From Thysanoteuthis rhombus (lineage: Eukaryota; Mollusca; Cephalopoda; Oegopsida; Thysanoteuthidae), in the NCBI GenBank assembly GCA_963457665.1, contig OY735209.1:56882519-56946518 (forward strand): a DNA stretch of 64,000 nucleotides. Direction: 5' to 3'. This document shows, piece by piece, positions 48,200-59,949 of this stretch. Under the pieces are notes generated by a model. The model searched no databases, was not told the origin of the DNA, and was given only the letters and a program-made list of their open reading frames with translations. Both the position numbers and the translations under genes were made by a program. Every line of letters starts with the position of its first letter. Within the stretch, counting starts at the first letter, position 1.

Positions 48200-48780
48200 G
48201 CTCTTACCCTAGTCTTGAATGCCAATTACTGGTACCTATAGGGGAATATGCAGGTGACTCTTACATCCAGTAAACTTTTGTTCAGTAATATAACAAAAAT
48301 GAAACCACCTATATTGTATAATATATAAAATCATGTGTGCACCAATCATTTGAGTTATCTTTGATTTCAGCATAGATTGATAAATCTATTGCTATGGTAC
48401 CTTGATTTGTTATCTCAATTAATAATGTTATGATAGAGAATATCAACAAAATTTGAACCACATCCAATGAAAAAATGTTATATAACTTTAATTTAATCAT
48501 TTATATTGAAACATTCAATAGTCACTCATACAAATGTCTTCTGTTCTATTGAATGTTGATGTAATCACTTGGCAATTAAAAAGAGAATGTGTGACATTTA
48601 GCCAGATAATCCACGGAGATAAATGTCTTCCAGAGATTTGTTTTGATTACTTACCATACAAGAGGTTGTTATCTTAGAATAGTTGATATCATTCTCACTG
48701 ATGACTCTCTATTGGATATAATCTGCTTTATCCTCTATTCCATCTGAGCCTTATTGGGAATGCATGAAAGAATGTATAAT
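48200..48780. other. no gene seen
   Basis: AT-rich DNA. A GGTAAGT donor-like string on the minus strand near 48655 has no open exon behind it. Confidence 0.45.
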
Positions 48781-48791
48781 TCTGCCTAATC

Positions 48792-49017
48792 CAGTAGTTT
48801 TCAACCTTTCCTTTGCCTATGCAATACTTACATCATATTTTAGGTCATTCCCTCCTTTCAAGATAGTCTGACTCAAAAGGCGCACTCCAGATTTGTAGTT
48901 TGTAGAAAGATCAATATTCCAACAGTATGAATCTGCTAATCTATGGCTTTTATTCCTTCCTGAAACCCTGAAATCGATCCCAGGGGGGGGGGGAATTCTC
49001 CTACTTGAGAGCCTCTG
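48792..49017. mobile_element. hAT-type MITE with 8-bp target duplications
   Basis: The left end CAGTAGTTTTCAACCTTTCC and the right end, read inward, CAGAGGCTCTCAAGTAGGAG are imperfect inverted repeats of the hAT CAG-type. Flanking 8-mers GCCTAATC (48784-48791) and GTCTAATC (49018-49025) match at seven of eight positions, as hAT target duplications should. The 226-bp body has no ORF and carries an 11-base G run near its right end. Confidence 0.8.
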
Positions 49018-49029
49018 GTCTAATCGGTT

Positions 49030-51980
49030 GGTTTCTGTACGTAAAGAAAATATAATTTTTGTCCTGAATGATTTTAAGAAAAGGAAAAAAAAACCTATGC
49101 TAAATATAAGTGGGACTGTTCAGTAGAACAAAAAATAGATAAATGAAAGGTAGCCATTTGGACCTTCTGTGGTATATTTTGTTCATGTACTAGGAGTATT
49201 AACATACATGTTCTGTTCAGTACATATTATTATTGTTTTTTATTTTTTTATTTTGACTGATGACTGAGTTGCGTCTATGAACTATCTATAATAGAGGAGA
49301 AAATCCCCAAAAGATTAGCTATACGCTTCAGAAAGGCTGAAGAACTCCTCAATTAAAATGTTGATAAAAACCAAAGATGAGGATACTAATCTGAATAATT
49401 TGTGGAATAAAAACTCCTCTAAGCTCAGTCATTAGAATCTAAATGACTACTTTTGAGAATTAACTAACCTGTACTGCATGCATATTATCTATAATATTAG
49501 GCTGCTTGTTTCTACCCGCGTTTGAATTTTAATTTGAGAGTGGGAAGAGAGGGCAGAAAAAGAGGTTGGTTTACTGAAGAAGAAGGAAGGTTTTTGCATA
49601 TGACACTAATCAGTGTTTGTGTAACATTTAGATAAAACATGGCTGGGCAGCAGAGATTGAAGAGGATGAGGGAGAGAATGAGAAGAGCAGAGGCATGAGA
49701 TAATGGATAATCTTAGAAATGAAATTTTCAATGGTTCAGCTAGTGATAAATAGTCTACAGACATTTTTATAGTGATTAAAATTGATTGTTGTCATTGTAG
49801 GTTCTATATTTCAATAAGATTGCTTAAGAGTAGATTCTCAATTTGTCATAATTAACTTGTCATCAATTCATTTACAGCAGAAAATATTCTTGTATTGAGG
49901 AAATTCATGTACTTTAACTCAAGATTAGAATTTTATATTTCTCAGCTGAAATACGAAATTGACACAGATATTTACAAGTGGAACCTGGCTGATATAATGA
50001 ACGTGGTTGCAAATGTTGCTTTTCAGTGTATGATCTATGTGAGTGCTGACATACTAGAAAAATATTTGTTGGACTGTTAACCTTATTATACTATTTATCA
50101 AACACTCATGAGGTTAAATTTTTCTTCAACTACGTTCCTTAGTTTGATAGTTTGGGGAAGGAAATCCTTCAAATGCAATACGTTTTTTATTTCATTTGGC
50201 TTGATCTTTTCTGCAAAGAGTTTTCAAAAGATGTCATCTTTGATTAAGTCTCATTATATTTAGTTCCTTTCTATAACATTTTCATCTTTTTTCTTTTTTT
50301 TTTTTCCACTGATGAAATTGCTGTGACTCAACCAGAACACAAGTTTTAGATGACTCTGATACCAGCTTGTGCTAACTGCCACCTGGAATTTCTGTAAGAC
50401 TGTTTCCATGATGGGTTAGCTATAGTAGTTGTCTGCTTGTTTGAAGAGGAACAGTTCTTCATGGAATCATTTGGAGATAATGTAGAGCAACTATATATCA
50501 TTGAAGAAAACATCTGGAAAAGTTTTTCATTCTATTTTTGTGAATACATTGGCTTTCTTTTCAAAATCTGTCCACTCATCTCTATTAGACACTTTTCAAT
50601 TGTTGATTTCGTTTATGTAAATAAAAGAAAGGGGAAGGAGGAGAATGTGTGATGTCATTTAAGAACTTCTACTCTGTTCAATAGATGACGTATCAAGCAT
50701 TTGTTTTGTTCGGTTTTTTTTACTGTTGCCAAGTATCATTTGTTATTAACAGCTTAAAATGTCTGCAAAAATGGCTAGAATTGGCTTAATTCAATTTCCA
50801 GTTAACTCTATTGCTAAAATGTTATATATACTCAAGAAAAATTACTTTGTACTAAGACTCCAGAATAAATTAACAAATAATTGATTAAGATTGTACAAAC
50901 TCTTCAATTCAAACTAATTGTTCGTTTTTTTTTTTTTTGATTACGAGATTTTTGGGTGAGCCATTCCTAAATTGTCATCCTCCTCCTCCTCTTTTCACAA
51001 CTAATAATGCTGCTACTATTACTACTGTGTTTAGACTTCCCTTGAAATCAGAAATTACAGATACGGACAGCATTGAACTTATGGTTCTTGTTTTTTAATT
51101 CCAAGTTGTCTCTGCCTAATTAAACACTTAAATCTCTGCTACTCTCCGGCATCAAAGCTTCATGCAGTGTTGAGATGCTGGAGTTGAGATCAAGAAAAAT
51201 GGCAATTCTTTTAATTAACTTTCACACTGACAACATCCGATTGATTCTCAGCGGTTCGTCAATATTCTCTTTTAAATGATATCAAAAGTAAATGGTTGCT
51301 TTATCTCAGGTTCAACAATTTTTTTCCTCAGATCATTATTAAACAATTCAGTTGAAATATGTATTGGTATTCATAATGAGGATAGGTATACATGATGCCT
51401 TTTGAAACCTGAGAAGAGAGACAGCTCTGTCTTATTAAGGAGCTTAGGAGACTATTTTAACATTGGAGAAATCACTTCGCGAAGCAGTCTGTCTACATGA
51501 CTTTTTGTTAACTCTGCAGCATTTTTTCCCCAGTTTCTAATTATTTTCATTGAAGAGGAAATTTTGAATTGGAAAATCCAAAGGAAGAATGTGAAGTTGT
51601 CTTTAAATGAATCAAAGTATGATGAAAGATATTTTGAGTAGTTCAACATAATCTTCAGTATCTCAATATTTTCTAAGCATGATTATCTGCGATCCTGTTG
51701 ATAGTAACTTCATGCTTGATTTGTTAAAGTGAACAATAGAACTCTATGCTAGTCTTATATCTTGCCAAACATGAAGTAAATCGGTTAAGTTAAATTTAGA
51801 ATTAGTTCAACCTGATGTCACATGCTGGAATAGTAATAATATCAAAGGTTATTTATAAAAAAGTTACAACTCTGGACTCCAATCAGCAAAATGAGAGTAG
51901 GCCATTAACATAAAAATGTTACATTTTGAACTATTAAACTAATAAACTTTTTAGCATTGTATTGAATCCATAAACTTTGC
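49030..51980. other. no gene seen
   Basis: Nearly 3 kb of AT-rich DNA with purine-rich patches near 49540-49700. Open frames here (for example 50437-50652) show no motif. Confidence 0.5.
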
Positions 51981-52139
51981 CAAGTTATGACACACTCACT
52001 GGCTAGGGACCTGGGATATTAGAATCCTGTTTAAGAACAGGGAATCAGCTGAATTGATAGACTGGAATCCACAAGGGAAAAGAAGAGTTAGTTTGGCCAA
52101 AGCAGACTTGGGAAAGGTCATTCAAGAGTGAGGCAAAGA

Positions 52140-52240
52140 AAGACTGAGGGGTAGTTGCCCAGAACCAATTCTGCTGATATGATGTGGTTGCAGTTGCAGT
52201 CCTATGCTCCATAAGAAGGTTACAGGAATAAACAAGAAAG
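52140..52240 (+). mobile_element. RTE-type LINE 5' leader fragment
   Basis: GTTGCCCAGAACCAATTCTG, then GTGGTTGCAGTTGCAG, then TATGCTCCATAAGAAGG and TACAGGAATA follow the order of the leader at 6585-6740. No ORF follows. Confidence 0.45.
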
Positions 52241-52979
52241 CAAAAGAACAACACAAGCTCAGTTATACAAAATGCTTCAGCATTTCGGTCCCTATTCCAC
52301 CTTCCAAATTTTATTCATCTCTGGTCTGTTGTGATTTTAGGATTTAATTGCTTGAAATGATAGACTCTGTCATTGAATTTCATTAAACACTTATATATCC
52401 ATTATTCTTGAACATGAATGTAATTGGTATACTAGCATTATATAGCCATCATCCCAGACGTGTGTTAATTAAAAATGTTGCATGGTAAGAGTCAACTGTC
52501 TGATGTCTCTTTATTCTTATTTATAAATCTGTTCAGGAGGATCCATGAGTTTGTTGAAATTCATTGGTTTAATGTATGAAAATATAGTTTATATTCAATA
52601 TAGATACAGGCAACTGATGAATTGAAATGTGGTTGAAATCAGTTTTGTTGGAAATGTTAATCTTGTTGATAATTAAAGAAAAAAAATGACTAAATTCCCA
52701 AGTTTAAGTCATTTTACTGCTGTAAACCATAAAATTGACAAGTCCTTGCCAGAATGTTGAGATGAATGAATGAAGAAGACTGGCTACTGCAGGGTCAAAT
52801 TCCACTCCAAATTTTATTCCAACTGAGGATGAGTTGCGAATTTTTATTGCGTATATATAATAAATTGAAGTGATTATATTTTTATTTTTATTTTTTTTTA
52901 TCCCAAGTGTTCATTGATTAGAATGAAATATGCCTGTGTGTATCTGTGATAAATTTTCATTAATATCTAAGACTTATCA

Positions 52980-53110
52980 ATTCAGCTCAATCGATAGAGC
53001 AGCCCCCTGGCAAATGGTTGTGAGCTAAAATCGCGGTAGAGAATGTGGATTTACATATCTGTTTACAGCCCTCATTTTGGTGAGGATTTTTCTCGATATA
53101 AAATAGTCAA
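52980..53110 (+). mobile_element. tRNA-derived SINE (plus)
   Basis: TTCAGCTCAATCGATAGAGC at about 52980 is nearly a canonical tRNA D-arm and A-box. It is followed by CCCCCTGGCAAATGG and an eroded T-arm (TGAGCTAAAATCGCGG), then a non-tRNA body. The T-arm is poor, so a functional tRNA is unlikely. Confidence 0.55.
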
Positions 53111-53114
53111 CTCA

Positions 53115-55895
53115 AAACTTCATCCTGGAGTTTGACAATGAAGTATAGGTTGTTGGAAAAAAGTCATAGAAAAAATTCATCTGTAATTACTCTAGTCTCC
53201 AAGTTTATAGAATCTGAAGACTGGAGATAGACAGAAAAGTCAATAAAGTTGGAAACGGGGAAAGAAGTTGCCGATAGAGAGAGCCAGACAGATGGCGGCA
53301 GAGAATTCTGAATGTTTGAACATGGGAGAAAAGAAGAATATAAAATCAAAACAATTTTTGCTTATATTTATCTACATGATTTGAGAAATAAAATAATCAT
53401 GAAGATCTTTGTTGATTCATATGCAGTGTCGTTGTTCCATTGTTATTGCAATATTTCTAAATTAATGTGATAATCATCTGCAAAAGCAGAGAGTTCAACC
53501 ACATCACAATAGTCTCTTTTTCAATAGGTGTCCCAGCTGGATAATAAATAGGAAAAAATATTTCCCCAGTCTCACTCGTAGTATGAGCAATTCCAATTAC
53601 CTTTCAACCTAAGGTAAGGAGTGATTTGACATCAAGTGAAGGCTGCCAAAGGCAGTCATTTGAGTCTAAGCTTAAACAAACAATTTTCTTGATTCTTGAT
53701 TCTTTTTTCGTTTCTTTCATTTGTTTTTGTCATGAAGCTCAACTGTTTCAATATGTCACTTGATCATTTCAGGTACTTAGACGCAGCAAAACCGGGGTAA
53801 CTATTTCTAATTCTATTATTGCTTACCCAGATGTTGCTTCATCAATGCTATTAGCTCTGCTATTGCTGCTCTATGGGTGTTATACAATTGTTTGCTACTT
53901 TAGCTCTAGAGCTGAGAAAAAAAATGCATTTCTTCTCTCTTTTGCTTTAGAAAAATCCTTCTTAACAACCCACAAAATTGGGGATTCTTTTTCATCTCTT
54001 TCGCTTGTACCGTAGTTTAAACCTTACTCAATTTTCTACTTGTAGCTCCTTTTCTCTATGCATCAGCAACCACTACCTTATAGTTCTTACTTTTCCAGAT
54101 CCCAAATGTAATGCATCTACAATTTCCTTTGCTCATCTATTTTATATTCAAAGTATCACAGAAGTAATGGCCGTTTAGTCCCCAAATTAATACCAACTAT
54201 ATCTAAGAGAAGCAACTATGCATGTATAGATATTTCATAACTTAAAAACACAATATTCAGGTAGTTGCTACCCTTGGCATTGATTTTATGAATTGGGCAT
54301 TACTTTTGTGACACTTATATAAAACTATTCTACAATTCCTTAAACTCTGTTAATCTTTCCTTTCTAAACCCGATAACATATCCTGACTTTTCCTTTCTTG
54401 TCAAGTAAATTTTCCTGCTGGAGTCTGCAAAATCTCTTTTTCAAAAATATATCTATTATGTCTATTTTTATTTCAATGAAATGATTTTTAATTTTTAATT
54501 TTTAGAGTAATTCAAAAAATATTTGCAATAATTCTTTATTTACTATAAATTCAAGTTATTACTTGGATCTGATTCCTAAAATGCCTTGTTTCAATCTTAT
54601 TTAAATAAAGAGATGAATGGTTAGAATTTTTCAAAAAAAAATCACCCAAGGTTACATCTTTATCTATTTTCTAAAAGCTCAGAATTATACATACTGCCAT
54701 CTTTTGCTAACTGGCCACTGGATTGGTTGATGTTTAATTGAAGTTTTTAATCCTATATTTTTTACATATCAGACTCTTATCGAGAATGCTCCAATTTTGA
54801 TGTATGAAATTTTCTAGAAAAATTGTTACTAAATTCTGTTACATAGGCATTCATCATTGCATCCTAATGTTGAATGCTGAAAATGTTTATAATTAAGTGC
54901 TTAGTGACAACGTTTACCATTGTACCAAAGTAAATAGAGTTAATTAGTAATGGAAATCCTGGAACAAAAATTCTCTTTTTCAAGAGAATGTAATAGTAAA
55001 ACTAGCTATGGGCTTTTTCCTGTTCTAAAATGGTAAAAAATATCCACAGTAGATTGTTTTGACAAATCCATATATAGCAACACACCCTGGTCCTTTGCAT
55101 AGCATTACTCTCACTGTAGAATCTAGGCAACTTATAATGGACCAATTGTTTGAAAAAGTGGGTGTTGCTGCTTTGCAGAGTTTGTATTTATTTGTAAAAT
55201 CAGAAATGGAGCAAGAAATATTCCAATTATGCTTTGGACTAAGGACTAAAACAATTGCCAGCTAAAATTACTTTACAGATTAAGTAGTTATTTATTCTAC
55301 CTAGTTTTATACAGTAGACCCCCCTCCCCGGATATGCTAGTATGAATGCTGTAGATAATTTCTTTCTAGTCTTTGCTTGAAAAACTCTTGATCTTTTTTT
55401 AATTTTTTTTTTTTATTGAAAAGTACATTTGTTTTTATGTTTATTCAAAATTTTGTGATATCCTTTTTTGAATTTACTTCTTACCAATCACATTTTTGAA
55501 ATTCAACAGTCCGTGTCCATTTTGAATGTTATTCTTTCATTTTACAGGAATGAGTTATTTCTACAAAACTTTTTTCAGGTTTTTTTTTTGTCTTTTTTTC
55601 CTTTTTCTATCTATTTCTCTAAATTTGGTTAAAGTTTTAAAACTTCTGTACTCAAGTAATCTCCAAAAGACTGGAAAACAAATCTATGTGCAGATTTCAC
55701 CTCAAATTACATGGAAATGAATCTTATATATTCAACAAAAAGGATTGCCTCTCAAAAATTCAAAAGTTCTTCCAATTAAATTTAATGTGAATTTGCCATA
55801 CAAGACATACATCCTGGTGGCTCGGCATTTCAGCTTATATTCTCATTAGTACATATCATTTAGCCTTGTTGAATATTTTTGACCAGTTTGAAGTT
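53115..55895. other. no gene seen
   Basis: AT-rich DNA. TACAGTAGACCCCCCTCCCC at 55310 resembles the end of small Tc1/pogo-type elements, but its partner was not found. Confidence 0.45.
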
Positions 55896-55899
55896 TTGA

Positions 55900-55985
55900 G
55901 TTAACTTGATAACTTGGGCACTCTCATTGCATGGTGAATACACACGCATGCTGATTTCTCCAATTGTAGTTAGATGTTGGGTTAA
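55900..55985 (+). repeat. interspersed repeat, copy 2 of 3 (right end)
   Basis: ACACACGCATGCTGATTTCT then CCAATTGTAGTTAGATG matches the right end of the copy at 57245-57375. Confidence 0.55.
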
Positions 55986-56608
55986 ATTTCGAATTAAGTT
56001 AATCGGTATCTTGTAATTAAGATGTGATCAAGTTTGACCTTGTTTATTAAAAAGAATAACCCATTAAAAGAGGGTGATTAAAACTGCTCATTAAACCGGA
56101 CTATTTTGCTGCATTTCGACTCTAATAATCAATACTGTGTAAACACTTGGAAATGATAGAACTAATTGCAATAGAATATAATCCCTAAAACTCAGAAAAG
56201 ATTTCAAAACAATACTCCTTTTCACCTTGATTGTTTTCATGTTTGGATTCATATTGAAGACTGTATCTATTTATCGGTATCTTTACAAAGGTTTCTTTAA
56301 TGAAAAAAGAATCATTGTGAGATTTTCTTTGTATTGAAAAGTGGTAACAATGTGTACACATCTTACAGACTTATAAGGCAAATGTATAGATGAACAAGAA
56401 ATGTACACAAAAATAAAATGGCCATTCTTTCATCTCACAAGGTTTGAAATTCTATTTTTTCTTCTTTTTTTCTTCTCCTGGTGAGGGATTTTCATCTCAT
56501 TTCATGTTTTGTTTGTCTCTCCTCTATTTTTTAACCTGTTCAATTGTTGACATCACTTCATGGATAAAACTCAGCAGCAGACTTTCAACATGTAAAAGGC
56601 AGAGCTCC

Positions 56609-56650
56609 AGGTATTTTTCCAGCCAACCATGAATGGCTGGAAAAATATCT
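56609..56650. repeat. 17-bp hairpin with 8-nt loop, followed by a T run
   Basis: AGGTATTTTTCCAGCCA (56609-56625) pairs with TGGCTGGAAAAATATCT (56634-56650) along its full length, with one G-U pair. The loop is ACCATGAA. A run of Ts starts about four bases beyond. Confidence 0.85.
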
Positions 56651-57244
56651 GTCTTTTTTTTTTTTTCTTTTGGACTGTGTTTCACAGTGTCTATAAAATG
56701 AATGTCTCTAAAATAAGATAAACAGAGATAAGAATGTTTTATTAGTCTGTTTTGGGGTTTTTTTTTTAATTAAGCCTTTTTAGTTATTTTATTAATAGTT
56801 TTTACTTCATCTTATTGGTATTCATCTCAACACTCAGGGTTGATATAATTTTCAACTTCTAGCGCAAACCATTCAAAATTAGAAATAAAGAATTAGCTAA
56901 TGACTAGCAATGACCAAGTTACATCCTACACCTCAGAAACCAGGCTTTCAATTGCCTATTATCAAGACTTGGACAGTGCCCATTGCAAGAGTGCATTTTT
57001 GGAATGGGCCGGACTTTGTAGTGTATGAAGCAACATGTCATAAATGTAAAATAATTTTCCGTCCATCATACAAAATTACAGCTTTAAAGTATTTTACTTA
57101 CTTCTCTTCAGTGTTGCCTATTTAGATATAAAATAAATGAATTTAGATAATTCTGAAAAGTGGAAGTCAAGAAGATGATTTATTGAAACTATGAAGAAAG
57201 ATCGATTAATGTTTAATCCTTCAATTTTTTTAATTTATTCTTAT

Positions 57245-57375
57245 ATTTTTCTGGAACCAAACTCAGCTCTGCACTGCCTTGTGTGCTGGCTAATATATCT
57301 GGCGAATATCAACTTCATACAATGGCCAGTTATCGCAGTGCATACATATGCTAATTTCTCCAATTGTAGTTAGAT
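57245..57375 (+). repeat. interspersed repeat, copy 3 of 3
   Basis: CTGCCTTGTGTGCTGGC, ATATCTGGCGAATATCAAC, ACAATGGCCAGTTATCGC and CTCCAATTGTAGTTAGATTC follow the same order as the copy at 3308-3450. It has no coding capacity. Confidence 0.6.
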
Positions 57376-57379
57376 TCAT

Positions 57380-58785
57380 CAGTGAACTTAATCAGAATAT
57401 AAACAAGGATCTCCTCATTATTTTCATTAAAAGAATGAATATGCTTATTCCAAAAAGTTTATTTGTCATATTTTAATACATCACACACAGTCCTCGTTCA
57501 TAATGTAGGTAGATGAATAGATTTTTTTTTTTTCTCTCCAATCTTAAAATTATAAGAATATTTTGTTTGTCAAACATTCTTTCTTTTCAAAAAGATCAAC
57601 ATTGTGGAGATGAAATAACACTTGGAATGCTTGTGTATTTAATCATTTTTTGCAATAGATTCAGTGAGCATTTTCAACTAAGATTAGGTTATGAGAAAAA
57701 ATAAGTCATTTGTTTCAACTGATATAATATATCTCTATAACCTGACACTTCTTCATAAAATGCATTCGAAGCGAGCAAAGCAAGAAATTACTAATTTTTA
57801 AAATATTTTTCTAGATCCGATTATTTTTGAAAAATTGTTTTCAATATTTTCTATTTCTTCAAAAAAAACTTTATGCTGATCCAGTTTGAAAGTAAATTAG
57901 TTTCGGAGTAATTTCATTATAGTTTAAACTGCATTAAGTGATTTGTTAATGTAATAAATAACTATAAGCATCAAAATAAGTTTTTTTTTGCTTTTTTTTT
58001 TCAAATAATTATTTCTCTAATTTATTCCTCAAATTTTTTTCCAATCCTATTTCTTATGTGAGTTCAATTATGGAGACTAATAAAATAGTATTTGGAAATT
58101 TCAAAAACTGCTGATTGAAAGATGATGTTTTTATTTATGTATTTATATAATAGTCACTGACTTTTTCTATTTGTTACTGTCTTTAACATGTAACTCTTCC
58201 ATTGGTAATAATCTTACCGTCACTTTTTATAGATTTTTATAAAACTTTGGATTAAAATGCTTAGATATAAACATTTATTCACTCAGTCTACCACTTCAAG
58301 CTGCTAGTTATCAAGTCCTAAAGTAAATAAGAGAATGGAGAAACCACTCAAACTCCGCAAACATTGGTAGGAATTGTTATACAATACTGTGATGCATTTG
58401 AGTGTGCATGTGTAACCATAAGGCTTCCCAATGGTTATGGTAAACAAGCTGCCTGTAAAACACCCAATATTAAGGTTCTTGTTATTGAGAAAATTCAACT
58501 TAGCAATGTTCTTGCAAAAAGAAAGTGTTTAATACTCTGAATCCTTGTGATGTCAATGTATAAAAAATGTTCCAATAGTTGTTAATGTGAAATTTCATAT
58601 CAAAATACAGAATATTGAATCTCTGAATTTTTAAGTGGCTGATTACTTTTTATAAATACTTGATTTTTATAAATTAAAACAGGATAGAATTGAACTATCA
58701 GTTGATAACAAAGATGGTGCAGAAGAGATTGGTTTAAGTAGTTAGTGTAAGGGTTTGATCTGGAATGATGCTTGCCACAGAGTTC
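57380..58785. other. no gene seen
   Basis: AT-rich DNA, no recognised family. Confidence 0.5.
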
Positions 58786-58789
58786 TAGC

Positions 58790-58870
58790 AGTTCAGTGGC
58801 AGGAACAGTCATACATTAATGAAGCCATCCTCCAGTATAGAGGCTTGTGAGTTTGTTTCTTATTTGGGAT
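58790..58870 (+). mobile_element. tRNA-like SINE head
   Basis: GCAGTTCAGTGGCAGGAACA is A-box-like, CCTCCAGTATAGAGG could form an anticodon stem, and GTGAGTTTGTTTC lies in the B-box position at 58848-58860. Confidence 0.45.
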
Positions 58871-59514
58871 TTATTCTTTCTGCTGTCGTGTTTCTGGAAA
58901 TCCCAACATACTGGAGGGTCCTCCGTTAAAACTTTGCCTTTGTCAGAGTGGTGGATAATTAACCCCTGCTATCATATTGAACTGTATCTAACTGATCTAG
59001 GAATTCACATTTAAACTTTGAGTCGACATGTCTTAGTTCTAATACTTTTTCTGCTGTTTAACAGGAATTTTTGTCCTTAAGTTTCTTGGTATATGTAATG
59101 CATTAGTGATTGTAGACCTTGGAACCTTGAGTCTTCCTCTTTTTTTAGTGAATATCATTTCTTGTTCTTTATTCTCTTGCAACTTTCACATTGATTATTG
59201 ATGTGAGAAAGATTATTACAGAAATCCTTCAATGGTTAGATTAAAATTGAAAGAAAATACAAATGATATATGATTATTTCGATAGACCAGTGTAAAATCT
59301 TCTGTTGATTTTTCTCTGAAAGTCTTGAATGATTTTTATCATGACTGATTAAAAAGTAATTATTAGATTCAGTATAGCTAGTAATATAATGATAACAATT
59401 ATAATAAAAGTACTTCATTAAAAAAAAATGATTACTCCATGGTGAAACAGAATTGAAGAGAAAGGGGTGGCAGAATGATCACAAATTGTGCTCCATTCAA
59501 TCATGGAGAATTCT

Positions 59515-59900
59515 ATACTCAAGGTCATGTCTGTGAAAGATAGGTTTCCAAAGTATTAGATGCAAGTTCAAGTCTCATTCAAAGCTGCTACTTTATTTCT
59601 AATTTTGCTCTTGTGCTAGAGAAGTGTAATGACTCAGTGTTTTGATAAAAGCAGCAATGAAATGGTGTAAAACTAATACTGAAATAATAATAATAATAAT
59701 GAGAATGCTTCACCTAAAAATCAACAATAAATAGAGTAAAGCTAATTAAACAATCATGAAAAGGTGTCCTCTAAAAGCCACAATGAGATAGTGCAAAAGT
59801 AGTAATGAAATAATTGTGAAAAAGTAACAATGATGAGTGTATCTTGTAATTAATACTGGTGAAAATGATTCATCTAAAAAGCAACAATTGTAATGATATG
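59515..59900 (+). mobile_element. tRNA-derived SINE with expanded tail repeats
   Basis: A GTTCAAGTCTC B-box at 59566-59576 is followed by a CTACTTTATTTCTAATTTTG body. From 59646 a TAAAAGCAGCAATGAAATGG segment recurs at 59772 (TAAAAGCCACAATGAGATAG) and, weaker, at 59875. An (AAT)n run lies between them. The tail seems to have been duplicated in steps of about 100-126 bases. Confidence 0.5.
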
Positions 59901-59949
59901 GTGGATTGCTGATTGATTGTCTGGGCCATTCAAGACCGAACAATTATTC

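Noticed and set aside
48655-48760. Second minus-strand exon with a GTAAGT donor
   Set aside because: The candidate frame behind the donor contains a stop and no acceptor could be placed.
52980-53060. Functional tRNA gene
   Set aside because: The D-arm is near-canonical, but the T-arm and acceptor stem do not form, so a SINE is the better explanation.
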